Below, piece after piece: positions 1 to 7,239 of a DNA stretch of 64,000 nt; the first letter of the stretch is position 1, and the number at the start of each line of letters is the position of its first letter. Origin of the DNA: Acidimicrobiaceae bacterium (GTDB taxonomy: Bacteria > Actinomycetota > Acidimicrobiia > Acidimicrobiales > RAAP-2); contig PLRX01000089.1 of NCBI GenBank assembly GCA_003164095.1, positions 1 to 64,000 of the forward strand. Direction: 5' to 3'. The position numbers and the translations under genes were made by a program. The notes beneath the pieces were generated by a model. The model was given only the letters and a program-made list of their open reading frames with translations, was not told where the DNA came from and did no database searches.

Positions 1-1
1 C

Positions 2-1432
2 TCAGCCATGAGATCCTCCCGGTGCCTTCGGGGTCGAGGTGCCGGGAACTCGACCGGGCCGGTTGGCGGCTCCCTGGACTACTCCCGCACCGCTCGGGGC
101 GCCGGCACCTCCCGTGGTGGACGTAGGTGTGCCGTCCGAGGAGGGGCGATGGCCACCAACGGGGCGACTTCCTGCGGCAGTTGCTGCCCCGCCGGTCGTG
201 GCATCGCCGGCCGCACGGTCTCCCGCGCCGCCGCCGGTCGGCCCGCTGGCGTTCGGTCCAGTGGGGCTCGGACTCCCCGACGTGTTGGATGAACCGGTTC
301 CGGTGGCAGCGGGTGAATGGGCCGTGCTCGGGTCCGGGCCCTCGCTGGCCCCAGCGGCCGACCTCGCGCCGGCCTTGGCGGCCCCGGCCGCAGCTCCTAC
401 TCCGGCGGCTGCCGCGATCCCGACGGGTCCGGCCGCTGCACCGGCTTCCACGAGCGCTTTGCTGCCGCCTCCGCCTCCCATCATCTTCGCCGTACCGGCG
501 ACACGGCTCCCCATATAAGTCATCCGACCCGGCGCGCTGATCTGGGATGCCGCGGCTGCCGCGTGCTCGGTCGCCGCCGGTACATGCCTCAGGGCCATGG
601 GAAGGGCCAGCGAACCGAGGATGAGGAACGCCAGGCAGAGGAACAGGGTCGTCATGTCCCCACCGACCGCACCGGTGCTCGAGCCGGACAGCTGGCCGCT
701 GTTGAGGTCGGCGGCGGCCAGCACCATGAGCATGGTGATGACCAGTTGGGAGAGGATCGTGGCGATGATCAGATCGATCAACCGCTTGATCCAGTGGGCC
801 GTCCCGCCCCAGTAGAGCCCGCAGAGCGCCAGCGGTATGGCGAGCACCTCCAGATAGAGCAGCGCTCCCCGGAGGGCGAGGACGAACCAGATAACCAGGG
901 CGGCCAAGCCGGCCAGGGCCACGATGAGGGCCGCCGCCAACCCGGGCAAGCTGCTGCCACCGGTGCTGACGGTGGCCGAAAGGGCGAAATCGGACAGGTG
1001 ACCGAGGCCCTGCCCGAATCCCTGGTTGCCACCAAGGGCCACGTTCACCAGGAGGCCGCAACAGGCATTGACCAGGGTCAGGACGCCGGCGGTTACCGGG
1101 ATCGCGACAGCCGTCCCGATGGCCATCATGACTGGCGCCCCGAGACCTCGTTTCAGCACCGAGGTCAGGTCACCCCGTAGGGCGGCAGTCCCCACTCCGA
1201 TGAAGAGGATGGGCACGGACAGCCAGGCGACCACGGTGAGCATGGCCCGCCACGGGCCCTTGAACCACGATGTGAAGTCCGGGGTGGTGGTCGCCTGCAT
1301 GGCGTGGATCACACCGCCGATTGCCCAGCTGGTGAACCCACCGATCCCCTGAGAGATCGAGTGCCCGAACCATCCGACGATGTCCTGGCCAATGCCACCC
1401 AGAGGGTCGAACAGTGAGAGTCCGATGAGCAT
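2..1432 (-). CDS. TrbL/VirB6-like conjugal transfer polytopic membrane protein
   Basis: ATG at 1432 (MLIGLSLFDPLGGIGQDIVGWFGHSISQG...), many TM segments, Gly/Ala/Thr/Pro-rich C-terminal tail; adjacent to a pilin-like small TM protein. The longer listed ORF includes an artefactual N-terminus overlapping the upstream gene. Confidence 0.6.
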   Translation of the reverse strand: MLIGLSLFDPLGGIGQDIVGWFGHSISQGIGGFTSWAIGGVIHAMQATTTPDFTSWFKGPWRAMLTVVAWLSVPILFIGVGTAALRGDLTSVLKRGLGAPVMMAIGTAVAIPVTAGVLTLVNACCGLLVNVALGGNQGFGQGLGHLSDFALSATVSTGGSSLPGLAAALIVALAGLAALVIWFVLALRGALLYLEVLAIPLALCGLYWGGTAHWIKRLIDLIIATILSQLVITMLMVLAAADLNSGQLSGSSTGAVGGDMTTLFLCLAFLILGSLALPMALRHVPAATEHAAAAASQISAPGRMTYMGSRVAGTAKMMGGGGGSKALVEAGAAAGPVGIAAAAGVGAAAGAAKAGARSAAGASEGPDPSTAHSPAATGTGSSNTSGSPSPTGPNASGPTGGGAGDRAAGDATTGGAATAAGSRPVGGHRPSSDGTPTSTTGGAGAPSGAGVVQGAANRPGRVPGTSTPKAPGGSHG

Positions 1433-1433
1433 C

Positions 1434-1754
1434 TCAGCTGACCGAGGTGCCAAAGTTGAAGGCCCAGGTGATGAGGAAGACCCCGGCGCCAATGATGACG
1501 GCCCCGGCGAAGGCGGCCAGCACCTTGTGCTGGGAGACCGAGGTCCGGTTGATGGACCCGTTCTGGACTCCCCACCACAGACCGGCACCGCCGATGATGA
1601 GGCCGAGCAGGCAGGCGTAGACGGCCCACTGTTCGATCCCGCCAAGGAAGGACTGAACCTGGGACGAGCCCGGGAGCGAGCCGTTCGGGGTGATGGTGAA
1701 GTTGGCAGCCAAGAGGGGTGAGGCGATGTTCGGAACAAACGACTGAGGGATCAT
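1434..1754 (-). CDS. Small two-TM VirB2/TrbC-like (DUF6112-type) membrane protein
   Basis: 106 aa, N-terminal extracytoplasmic segment plus two hydrophobic helices (AVYACLLGLIIGGAGLWWG; VLAAFAGAVIIGAGVFLITWAF), directly upstream of the TrbL-like gene. Confidence 0.5.
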   Translation of the reverse strand: MIPQSFVPNIASPLLAANFTITPNGSLPGSSQVQSFLGGIEQWAVYACLLGLIIGGAGLWWGVQNGSINRTSVSQHKVLAAFAGAVIIGAGVFLITWAFNFGTSVS

Positions 1755-1814
1755 TGGACCTCCGGGGCTCTGGGCGGGACCGTGCGTCCTCGCCGTCGCC
1801 CATGTTCCGGATCC

Positions 1815-1940
1815 ACGTCACCCTCAACGTCACCCTGGTTGAAGAAGCCAGTGACCAGGGGCGTTGCTGAAGGCTCGGACGTCACCCTCGCGCCAGCAAG
1901 TGGTGCATGGGTTGTTGAGGTGACGTCGAAGTCACCTCAA
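1815..1940. repeat. Cluster of ACGTCACCCT direct repeats and inverted repeats upstream of the transfer genes
   Basis: ACGTCACCCT at 1815-1824, 1827-1836 and 1879-1888; CCCTGGT(1833-1839)/ACCAGGG(1854-1860) inverted repeat; perfect TTGAGGTGAC-gtcgaa-GTCACCTCAA at 1915-1940. Confidence 0.75.
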
Positions 1941-2087
1941 GCGGTGAGATCCCAGCGCCTGGACGTCCTCAGCGTTCTCGGTGATCAACATGCCGGTTCG
2001 TACGACCGGATCAAACCCAAGGCGGCTGAAAGGGAACCAGGTGCAACTCGGCGACCATGCCATCATTTGGTTGGCCTCGAGGCCGGC

Positions 2088-2357
2088 CTAGATGGCCACC
2101 CACCCCTTGCGAAAGATTTCGTTCATGCTCTCTTCGTTCAGGATGACGAGCGATCCGGGTCGGTCGGGGTTGATGGTGATCCAAACAGAGTCACCTGGGC
2201 CTACCCCAATCGACTTGATCTGATCAGATGGCAGAGTGACCTGGTTCCTCTGCCCGATCACTCGAGGTCCGTCTGGGTGTGCATCCACCACTACAGGATA
2301 TGAAAGTTCATATCCTGTGTCGATGCCCCGCTGGCGCCACACTTCCGGGCGTGCCAC
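2088..2357 (-). CDS. AbrB/SpoVT-type DNA-binding or antitoxin-like protein
   Basis: 89 aa with GQRNQVTLPSDQIKSIGVGPGDSVWI, an AbrB swapped-hairpin-like signature (QVTLP...IGV.PGD.V). Confidence 0.55.
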   Translation of the reverse strand: MARPEVWRQRGIDTGYELSYPVVVDAHPDGPRVIGQRNQVTLPSDQIKSIGVGPGDSVWITINPDRPGSLVILNEESMNEIFRKGWVAI

Positions 2358-2416
2358 GATGCGACCCGTGGCTGTCGGCGCGCTATCGGTGCAATGTCAC
2401 ACCCAGCCGTCAGAAT

Positions 2417-2430
2417 CGAACACATGTTCG
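2417..2430. promoter_or_regulatory. LexA/SOS-box-like palindrome CGAACACATGTTCG
   Basis: CGAAC-ACAT-GTTCG, matching the core of the actinobacterial CGAAC-N4-GTTCG SOS box; lies between the AbrB-like gene and the 2476 ORF. Confidence 0.6.
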
Positions 2431-2475
2431 TGACGGAGCAGCGCCGCAGCCATAACCATGCGAAGGGGACCTCTA

Positions 2476-2868
2476 ATGCCTGATGCGACCGCTCCGGAGC
2501 CTCAGTTCGCCACTTGCAAGTGTGAGGCAGCCGCTCAGCGGGCCGTGCTGGGTTATGAGGTTGCTGGTATCGCTGCCAGCATCGGACCCCTCGACCTGCC
2601 GAGACAGCGGGAGACAAGTTGCCGAGGTTGGGCGGTGACAGTTCCGAGCCTGGGTCGCGTTGAATGTGTTCTTGACTCCCGGGCGGATCTGAACGCTGTT
2701 GGCCCAGAGCTGGATCAACTGAGCAATGCGGGTTGGAGCGTTTGGGCGTTGGTGCCACTCGATCGCCTGTCGCGCGCCCACGAGGCGTTTCAGTCAGGCG
2801 TTGAGTTCGTTCAAGGCTGGTGGGAGAACAACGGGGCCATCGCCTTCACGGCGCCCGAAATCCCCTGA
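2476..2868 (+). CDS. Hypothetical protein (about 130 aa)
   Basis: ORF with purine-rich GAAGGGGA upstream of ATG 2476; ...GRVECVLDSRADLNAVGPELDQLSNAGWSVWALVPLDRLSRAHEAF...; no family confidently recognised. Confidence 0.6.
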   Translation: MPDATAPEPQFATCKCEAAAQRAVLGYEVAGIAASIGPLDLPRQRETSCRGWAVTVPSLGRVECVLDSRADLNAVGPELDQLSNAGWSVWALVPLDRLSRAHEAFQSGVEFVQGWWENNGAIAFTAPEIP

Positions 2869-2939
2869 TCCACAGCGTGGATGTCCTACCGTGGAGTTAG
2901 AGTCGCGATTTCGAGTCGGCTTCTGACGAACGGCAGGTC

Positions 2940-3884
2940 ATGGCACAGGCCATCTATACGCAGACGACCATCGCCATGGTCTGGGATTTTGACAAGACGC
3001 TGATCCCCGGGTACTCCCAGAAACCGATCTTTGAAGAGTACGGAATCGATGAAGCGCGTTTCTGGCGCGAAGTAAACGGCCTCGAGGACCTCTACCGGCG
3101 CCGGGATCTGCTCGTAGCCAAGGACACCGCGTATTTGCTCCACATGCTCTCGTACGTCAGAGAGGGAGCGATGGCCGGTCTCACCAACTCAAAGCTTGTC
3201 GAGCTTGGTGCCCGGATCGAGATGTGCCCTGGGATTCCTGACTTTCTCCCCCACATTCAGGAGCTCGTTGCATCTGACGATCGCTTCGCCAGCCACGGAA
3301 TCTCGGTCGAGCACTACATCGTCTCGACTGGGATCAGGCACCTGATCGAAGGCAGTTCCGTAAGCGCGCACGTTCAGAAGATCTGGGCCAACGAGTTCGT
3401 CGATCAACCTCCCGGCCCAGGCTACGACCCGGCCACCCATGAGTTTGAGGCAAATGATGGAGTGATTGCCCAAGTTGGGTACATGATCGACAACACCTCC
3501 AAAACCAGGGCCATCTTTGAGATCAACAAGGGTCCTGATGTCGAGGTGAATGCTCGGATGGCCGAAGAAGAGAGAAAAGTCCCGATAAAGAACATGATCT
3601 ACATTGCCGATGGGCCGAGCGATGTCCCTGTGTTCTCTGTCGTGGGCGTGAACGGGGGAAGGCGCCTCGGCGTCTATCAGACGGCGGAGCCCTCGAACTT
3701 CGAAGGAGTCAAGCAACTCGAGGACGATGCGAGGGTCGACAGCATTGCAGAGGCGAACTTCATGCAGGGTACGCAAGCGTGGAGGTGGCTTACGTCCGAA
3801 GTCCGACGAATTGGGACAAGGATCTGCGACGATCGAGATCGCTACCTCGCCGCCGTGAAGGCTCCTGCCGGGCACATCACCTAA
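2940..3884 (+). CDS. HAD-superfamily hydrolase/phosphatase-like protein
   Basis: DxDxT nucleophile motif MVWDFDKTLIP near the N-terminus; later YIADGPSDVPVFSVV resembles HAD motif IV. Confidence 0.75.
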   Translation: MAQAIYTQTTIAMVWDFDKTLIPGYSQKPIFEEYGIDEARFWREVNGLEDLYRRRDLLVAKDTAYLLHMLSYVREGAMAGLTNSKLVELGARIEMCPGIPDFLPHIQELVASDDRFASHGISVEHYIVSTGIRHLIEGSSVSAHVQKIWANEFVDQPPGPGYDPATHEFEANDGVIAQVGYMIDNTSKTRAIFEINKGPDVEVNARMAEEERKVPIKNMIYIADGPSDVPVFSVVGVNGGRRLGVYQTAEPSNFEGVKQLEDDARVDSIAEANFMQGTQAWRWLTSEVRRIGTRICDDRDRYLAAVKAPAGHIT

Positions 3885-4031
3885 CCGAGACAATCTCGAG
3901 GATCGGCTGGCACGACTTCGACCAGGTCCGGTCAGATCGAAAGTTGCGAAGTCTCCTGCCGGCGGTTGCGGAGCCATGGATCGAATCCCAAGCATGACGG
4001 CCCTGCCTTCCCCTACCACCCCCTGAGCCGT

Positions 4032-4047
4032 ACGAACACGTGTTCGT
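4032..4047. promoter_or_regulatory. LexA/SOS-box-like perfect palindrome ACGAACACGTGTTCGT upstream of the Ubl cassette
   Basis: 16-bp perfect palindrome containing CGAAC-ACGT-GTTCG, 47 bp upstream of the Ubl ATG at 4095. Confidence 0.65.
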
Positions 4048-4094
4048 GTAAGCTCTGAGTGGTCGGCGTGTGTCGATCGGTCAGGAGAAATGAG

Positions 4095-4367
4095 ATGCCC
4101 CCGGAAGAAGAGACTCAGGCCCATCCGGACCGGTTCGAGATCGTCGTCGACACCGTCGAGCACACCGTGCACGCCGCCGAAGTGAGTTGGAAGCATGTCG
4201 TGGATATCGCGTACCCGGGCCAGGCCGACGACCCGCAATACGTCTTCAAGGTCCAATACGAGGACGCCAGGAGCCATCCCACGTCGGGGACGCTGGTGAA
4301 GGGTCATCACGTAACCGTCGAGCGGAGTGGAACCACATTCAGTGTCCTTCGATCCGTGGTCTCGTAG
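4095..4367 (+). CDS. Ubiquitin-like protein (single multiubiquitin-type domain)
   Basis: 90 aa: RFEIVVDTVEHTVHAAEVSWKHVVDIAYPGQADDPQYVFKVQYED...GTLVKGHHVTVERSGTTFSVLRSVVS, beta-grasp-like pattern with L-x-x-G-x-x-V-x-V and G-T-x-F-x-V ending; AGGAG at 4083; directly followed by a ThiF gene. Confidence 0.75.
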   Translation: MPPEEETQAHPDRFEIVVDTVEHTVHAAEVSWKHVVDIAYPGQADDPQYVFKVQYEDARSHPTSGTLVKGHHVTVERSGTTFSVLRSVVS

Positions 4368-5526
4368 TCCCGACTTAGCGAGGCTCATCGCAGCGGGCTA
4401 CGAGCTGGAGTTGACAGGCGACGGCTACCTGCTCGTACGCAACATCCCGTACTTGGACGAACATCAATCGATCCAACGGGGATCGGTGGTCTCAAAGTTG
4501 GAATTGAATGGTGACGTGACGGTCAATCCAGTGGCTGACCACGTCGCGTATTTCGTGGGCACAACACCACATCGGTGGAACGGCGAGCAGCTGACGCCGC
4601 TGGCCGGTGCCAATCTTGTGCTCGCCGATGGTCGGATTGCTCAGTTTTCGATGTCGCTCAAGTGCCCGACGGAGGATCGCTACCCCGACTACTTCTCGAA
4701 GATCGAGTACCACGTGCAGAACATCGAGAATGAAGCGAAGCAACTCGATGCGGCGGTGACCTCGCAGACGTTCGGCCCATGCATCATCAAGAACGATGAG
4801 TGGCCTTTCGAATATGCCGACACCGCCAGTGGACGTGCGGGAATCGGTGCAACTAACGGACGCCTCGCCGGCCAGAAGATCGCCATTGTTGGCCTCGGCG
4901 GCACCGGCTCCTACATTCTTGATCTCGTCGCGAAGTGTCCGGTTGCCGAAATCCATCTCTACGATGGGGACCGCTTCTCAAGTCATAATGCCTTCCGCTC
5001 GCCCGGAGCGGCGAGCCTGGATGAGGTTCGAATCGGTAGACCGAAGGTCGAACGCTATGCGGAAATCTATTCGCAACTGAAGCGCAGGATCACACCCCAC
5101 CCCTACAACATCGATGCCGCGAATGTCTCAGAACTCGCAGCGTTCGACTTCGTCTTCCTGGCCATGGAGGGAGGAGCGACAAAACTCGCGATCGTCGAAG
5201 CGTTGGAAAACATGGGCAAGCCATTCGTCAATGCCAGCATGGGTGTCAAGAAGCCCGGCGACGGCGACCAGCTTCAGGCAGTCGTTGAAGTGAATGGAAG
5301 CACTGTCGACAACCGTGACAGTTTTCGGCAGACGGTCGACTTCGGGGAGGTTGATCCGGACGATCCGTACCTTGAGAACATTCAGGTTGCCGAACTCAAT
5401 GCCCTCAACGCGACGATGGCCGTTCTCTGGTGGAAGAAGTGGGCGGCGATCTACGTGAGCAACAAGCCAAATTTCGGAATGCTCATTGACACCTACCTCG
5501 ACGTATACACGACGTACCGTTCGTGA
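4327..5526 (+). CDS. ThiF/E1-like adenylyltransferase with DUF6791-type N-terminal domain
   Basis: IAIVGLGGTGSYILDLVAKCPVAEIHLYDGDRFSSHNAFRSPGAASLDEV is the E1/ThiF nucleotide-binding signature; N-terminal YLLVRNIPYLDEHQSIQRGSVVSKLEL and YADTASGRAGIGA match the DUF6791-ThiF architecture. GTG 4327 (or GTG 4342) overlaps the Ubl end. Confidence 0.85.
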   Translation: MEPHSVSFDPWSRSPDLARLIAAGYELELTGDGYLLVRNIPYLDEHQSIQRGSVVSKLELNGDVTVNPVADHVAYFVGTTPHRWNGEQLTPLAGANLVLADGRIAQFSMSLKCPTEDRYPDYFSKIEYHVQNIENEAKQLDAAVTSQTFGPCIIKNDEWPFEYADTASGRAGIGATNGRLAGQKIAIVGLGGTGSYILDLVAKCPVAEIHLYDGDRFSSHNAFRSPGAASLDEVRIGRPKVERYAEIYSQLKRRITPHPYNIDAANVSELAAFDFVFLAMEGGATKLAIVEALENMGKPFVNASMGVKKPGDGDQLQAVVEVNGSTVDNRDSFRQTVDFGEVDPDDPYLENIQVAELNALNATMAVLWWKKWAAIYVSNKPNFGMLIDTYLDVYTTYRS

Positions 5527-5933
5527 TGTCTACGATCACCGAAGTCACTTACGCCTTCGTCGACTCAGCTCCGGGGCAGCTGGAGCCAGGCAAGATCTAC
5601 ATCTCCACGAGGTACCGTGCGATCGTCCACCTCTGCCTTTGCGGGTGCAACGAGAAGGTTCTACTCAGACTTGATCCAGGCGAGTGGAGCTTCACCTTCG
5701 ATGGCCGAACAATCTCCATTCACGATTCCGTTGGCAACGTCGGGCTGCCTTGCCGATCGCACTACTTTGTGCGACGGAACCGGGTCCATTGGTTACCACC
5801 ACTTCTCGAAGTCGATCCTGAGGTGGCACTGGGTCAGAGATCCGCTCGCGACGAACAGAGCGAGAGGTCGACAACAAGGAGCTTTGCTCGCTGGTTCCGT
5901 CGGCGCCGATCCCGCCCTCCAGAAAACGCTTGA
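5526..5933 (+). CDS. DUF6527-family Cys-rich protein, partner of the Ubl/E1 cassette
   Basis: FVDSAPGQLEPGKIYISTRYRAIVHLCLCGCNEKVLLRLDPGEWSFTFDGRTISIHDSVGNVGLPCRSHYFVRRNRVHWL matches the remembered DUF6527 signature; start overlaps the ThiF stop as TGATG at 5524-5528. Confidence 0.8.
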   Translation: MSTITEVTYAFVDSAPGQLEPGKIYISTRYRAIVHLCLCGCNEKVLLRLDPGEWSFTFDGRTISIHDSVGNVGLPCRSHYFVRRNRVHWLPPLLEVDPEVALGQRSARDEQSERSTTRSFARWFRRRRSRPPENA

Positions 5934-5984
5934 GATGCTGGTCGCCGCGACACATGAATAACGCTCAGGCTCAGGACCAGACCA

Positions 5985-7226
5985 TTAGCGCTCTGGTGGA
6001 GGACACTCGATACCTGCGATCTGCATGAGCGCACAGAACGTGTCACGAGCTACCTTCCACTCGCCGTCGACGAGGACGGCGCGACCCTGTCGCCCGCGGA
6101 TCATCGGGGTGCCGCTAAAAGGCCCGGAGATGGTGAGGGAGAACACGACGCGGGCCTCGTGGTCATTCACAAATCGCAAGCCATCGACCTTCACCGATCG
6201 CTGGGACGGATCCTGGTCGATGCTGTGGCGTTGACCAGCAGCGAGAAGTGCCTCCCCGAGATTGGCACCTCCTTCGACGGCCGGGATGGAGCCGTCCGCT
6301 TCGTCGACATCGAGCATGCGTGCGAATGCGTCCTCGACGGCAGATCGGGCAGCTGATTCATCGTCTGGAGGTGGGCCAGGGATCGACGACCCGGGGGGAC
6401 CTTGAGGAGTGATCAGCTGGCTCAGCACGGACGAGTCCTGCTTTGGGCCAGGCTCCTGCTGTCGAAGTGCTCGAAGAGTCGCAGCCTGTTCGGATGTGAT
6501 GCCCTGTGACCGTTGCTCTACCGCTTCTTGTGAACTGAGCCCGGCGCCGATCCAATCAGCCACTTCCGCAAAAGGGATTCCGGCCGCCCACCACTCGCGG
6601 ATGACATCCCCTGGGCCGCGACCCTGGATGGCCAAGCGCCCAGCTTCGCCCGGAGTGAGGCCGAGGGCGTGCCACGTGTACGCGTCGGCGGCTTCGATCC
6701 CCATCGCTGCCCATCGCTGAGCTTCCTCATCCAGCCATTGTCTCTGGAGGTAGCCGTGCATGACCCTGGGGTCTCCACGTAGCAATCCACCTGCCATCAC
6801 CTGGCTACCGGTGACCGAAGGTGTCCGGCTGATCCAGGCGCTGGAGCCGAAAGAAGAACTCCGCGACCTGGACTGAGCCTGGGCTTGAGTGAAGGCTTCG
6901 ACTGGACCCAAGCCCTTCGCCTTTTCGGCCGATGCGGTGTCGATGTCGTAACCCATCTCGTGCCACAGGGCAGCTTCCGAGGAGTCGATCCCGGCGTCGC
7001 GCCATGCCTGGATGGTCGTGGGGTCCACCCCTGCCGCCATCCATTGGGCGGCTTCGAGACCCTCCGTCACTCCCTGTTGAATCCATGCTTCTGCACGAGC
7101 GATAGTGAAGCGCCAACTGCGCCAGATCTCGGCGTCACTGGGTTCGAATCCGGCTGCAATCCAGGCTTCCAACTGCTCAGGTTTGCTGTCGTCGGGTTCG
7201 GAGGCATCCACTCGTGTTCGCATCAC
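5985..7226 (-). CDS. Tryptophan-repeat protein (W-x2-AG-I motifs) with C-terminal NTF2-like/Mce-associated-like domain
   Basis: Repeated EAWIAAGFEPSDAEIW, QAWRDAGIDSSEAALWHEMGY, QRWAAMGIEAADAYTWHALGL, REWWAAGIPFAEVADWIGAGL; C-terminal VVFSLTISG...GRAVLVDGEWKVARDTFCALMQIAGIECPP. Confidence 0.65.
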   Translation of the reverse strand: MMRTRVDASEPDDSKPEQLEAWIAAGFEPSDAEIWRSWRFTIARAEAWIQQGVTEGLEAAQWMAAGVDPTTIQAWRDAGIDSSEAALWHEMGYDIDTASAEKAKGLGPVEAFTQAQAQSRSRSSSFGSSAWISRTPSVTGSQVMAGGLLRGDPRVMHGYLQRQWLDEEAQRWAAMGIEAADAYTWHALGLTPGEAGRLAIQGRGPGDVIREWWAAGIPFAEVADWIGAGLSSQEAVEQRSQGITSEQAATLRALRQQEPGPKQDSSVLSQLITPQGPPGSSIPGPPPDDESAARSAVEDAFARMLDVDEADGSIPAVEGGANLGEALLAAGQRHSIDQDPSQRSVKVDGLRFVNDHEARVVFSLTISGPFSGTPMIRGRQGRAVLVDGEWKVARDTFCALMQIAGIECPPPER

Positions 7227-7239
7227 TTGGACCTCGTGG

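Noticed and set aside
3189-4388. 399-aa minus-strand ORF antisense to the HAD and Ubl genes
   Set aside because: No family motif; the plus-strand HAD and Ubl readings carry clear signatures.
2088-6000. Canonical E2, RING E3 or JAB deubiquitinase in the Ubl cassette
   Set aside because: Looked for HxHxxxD-type JAB and E2 HPN-Cys motifs in plausible ORFs; none seen. The cassette is therefore described as minimal rather than a complete ubiquitin pathway.
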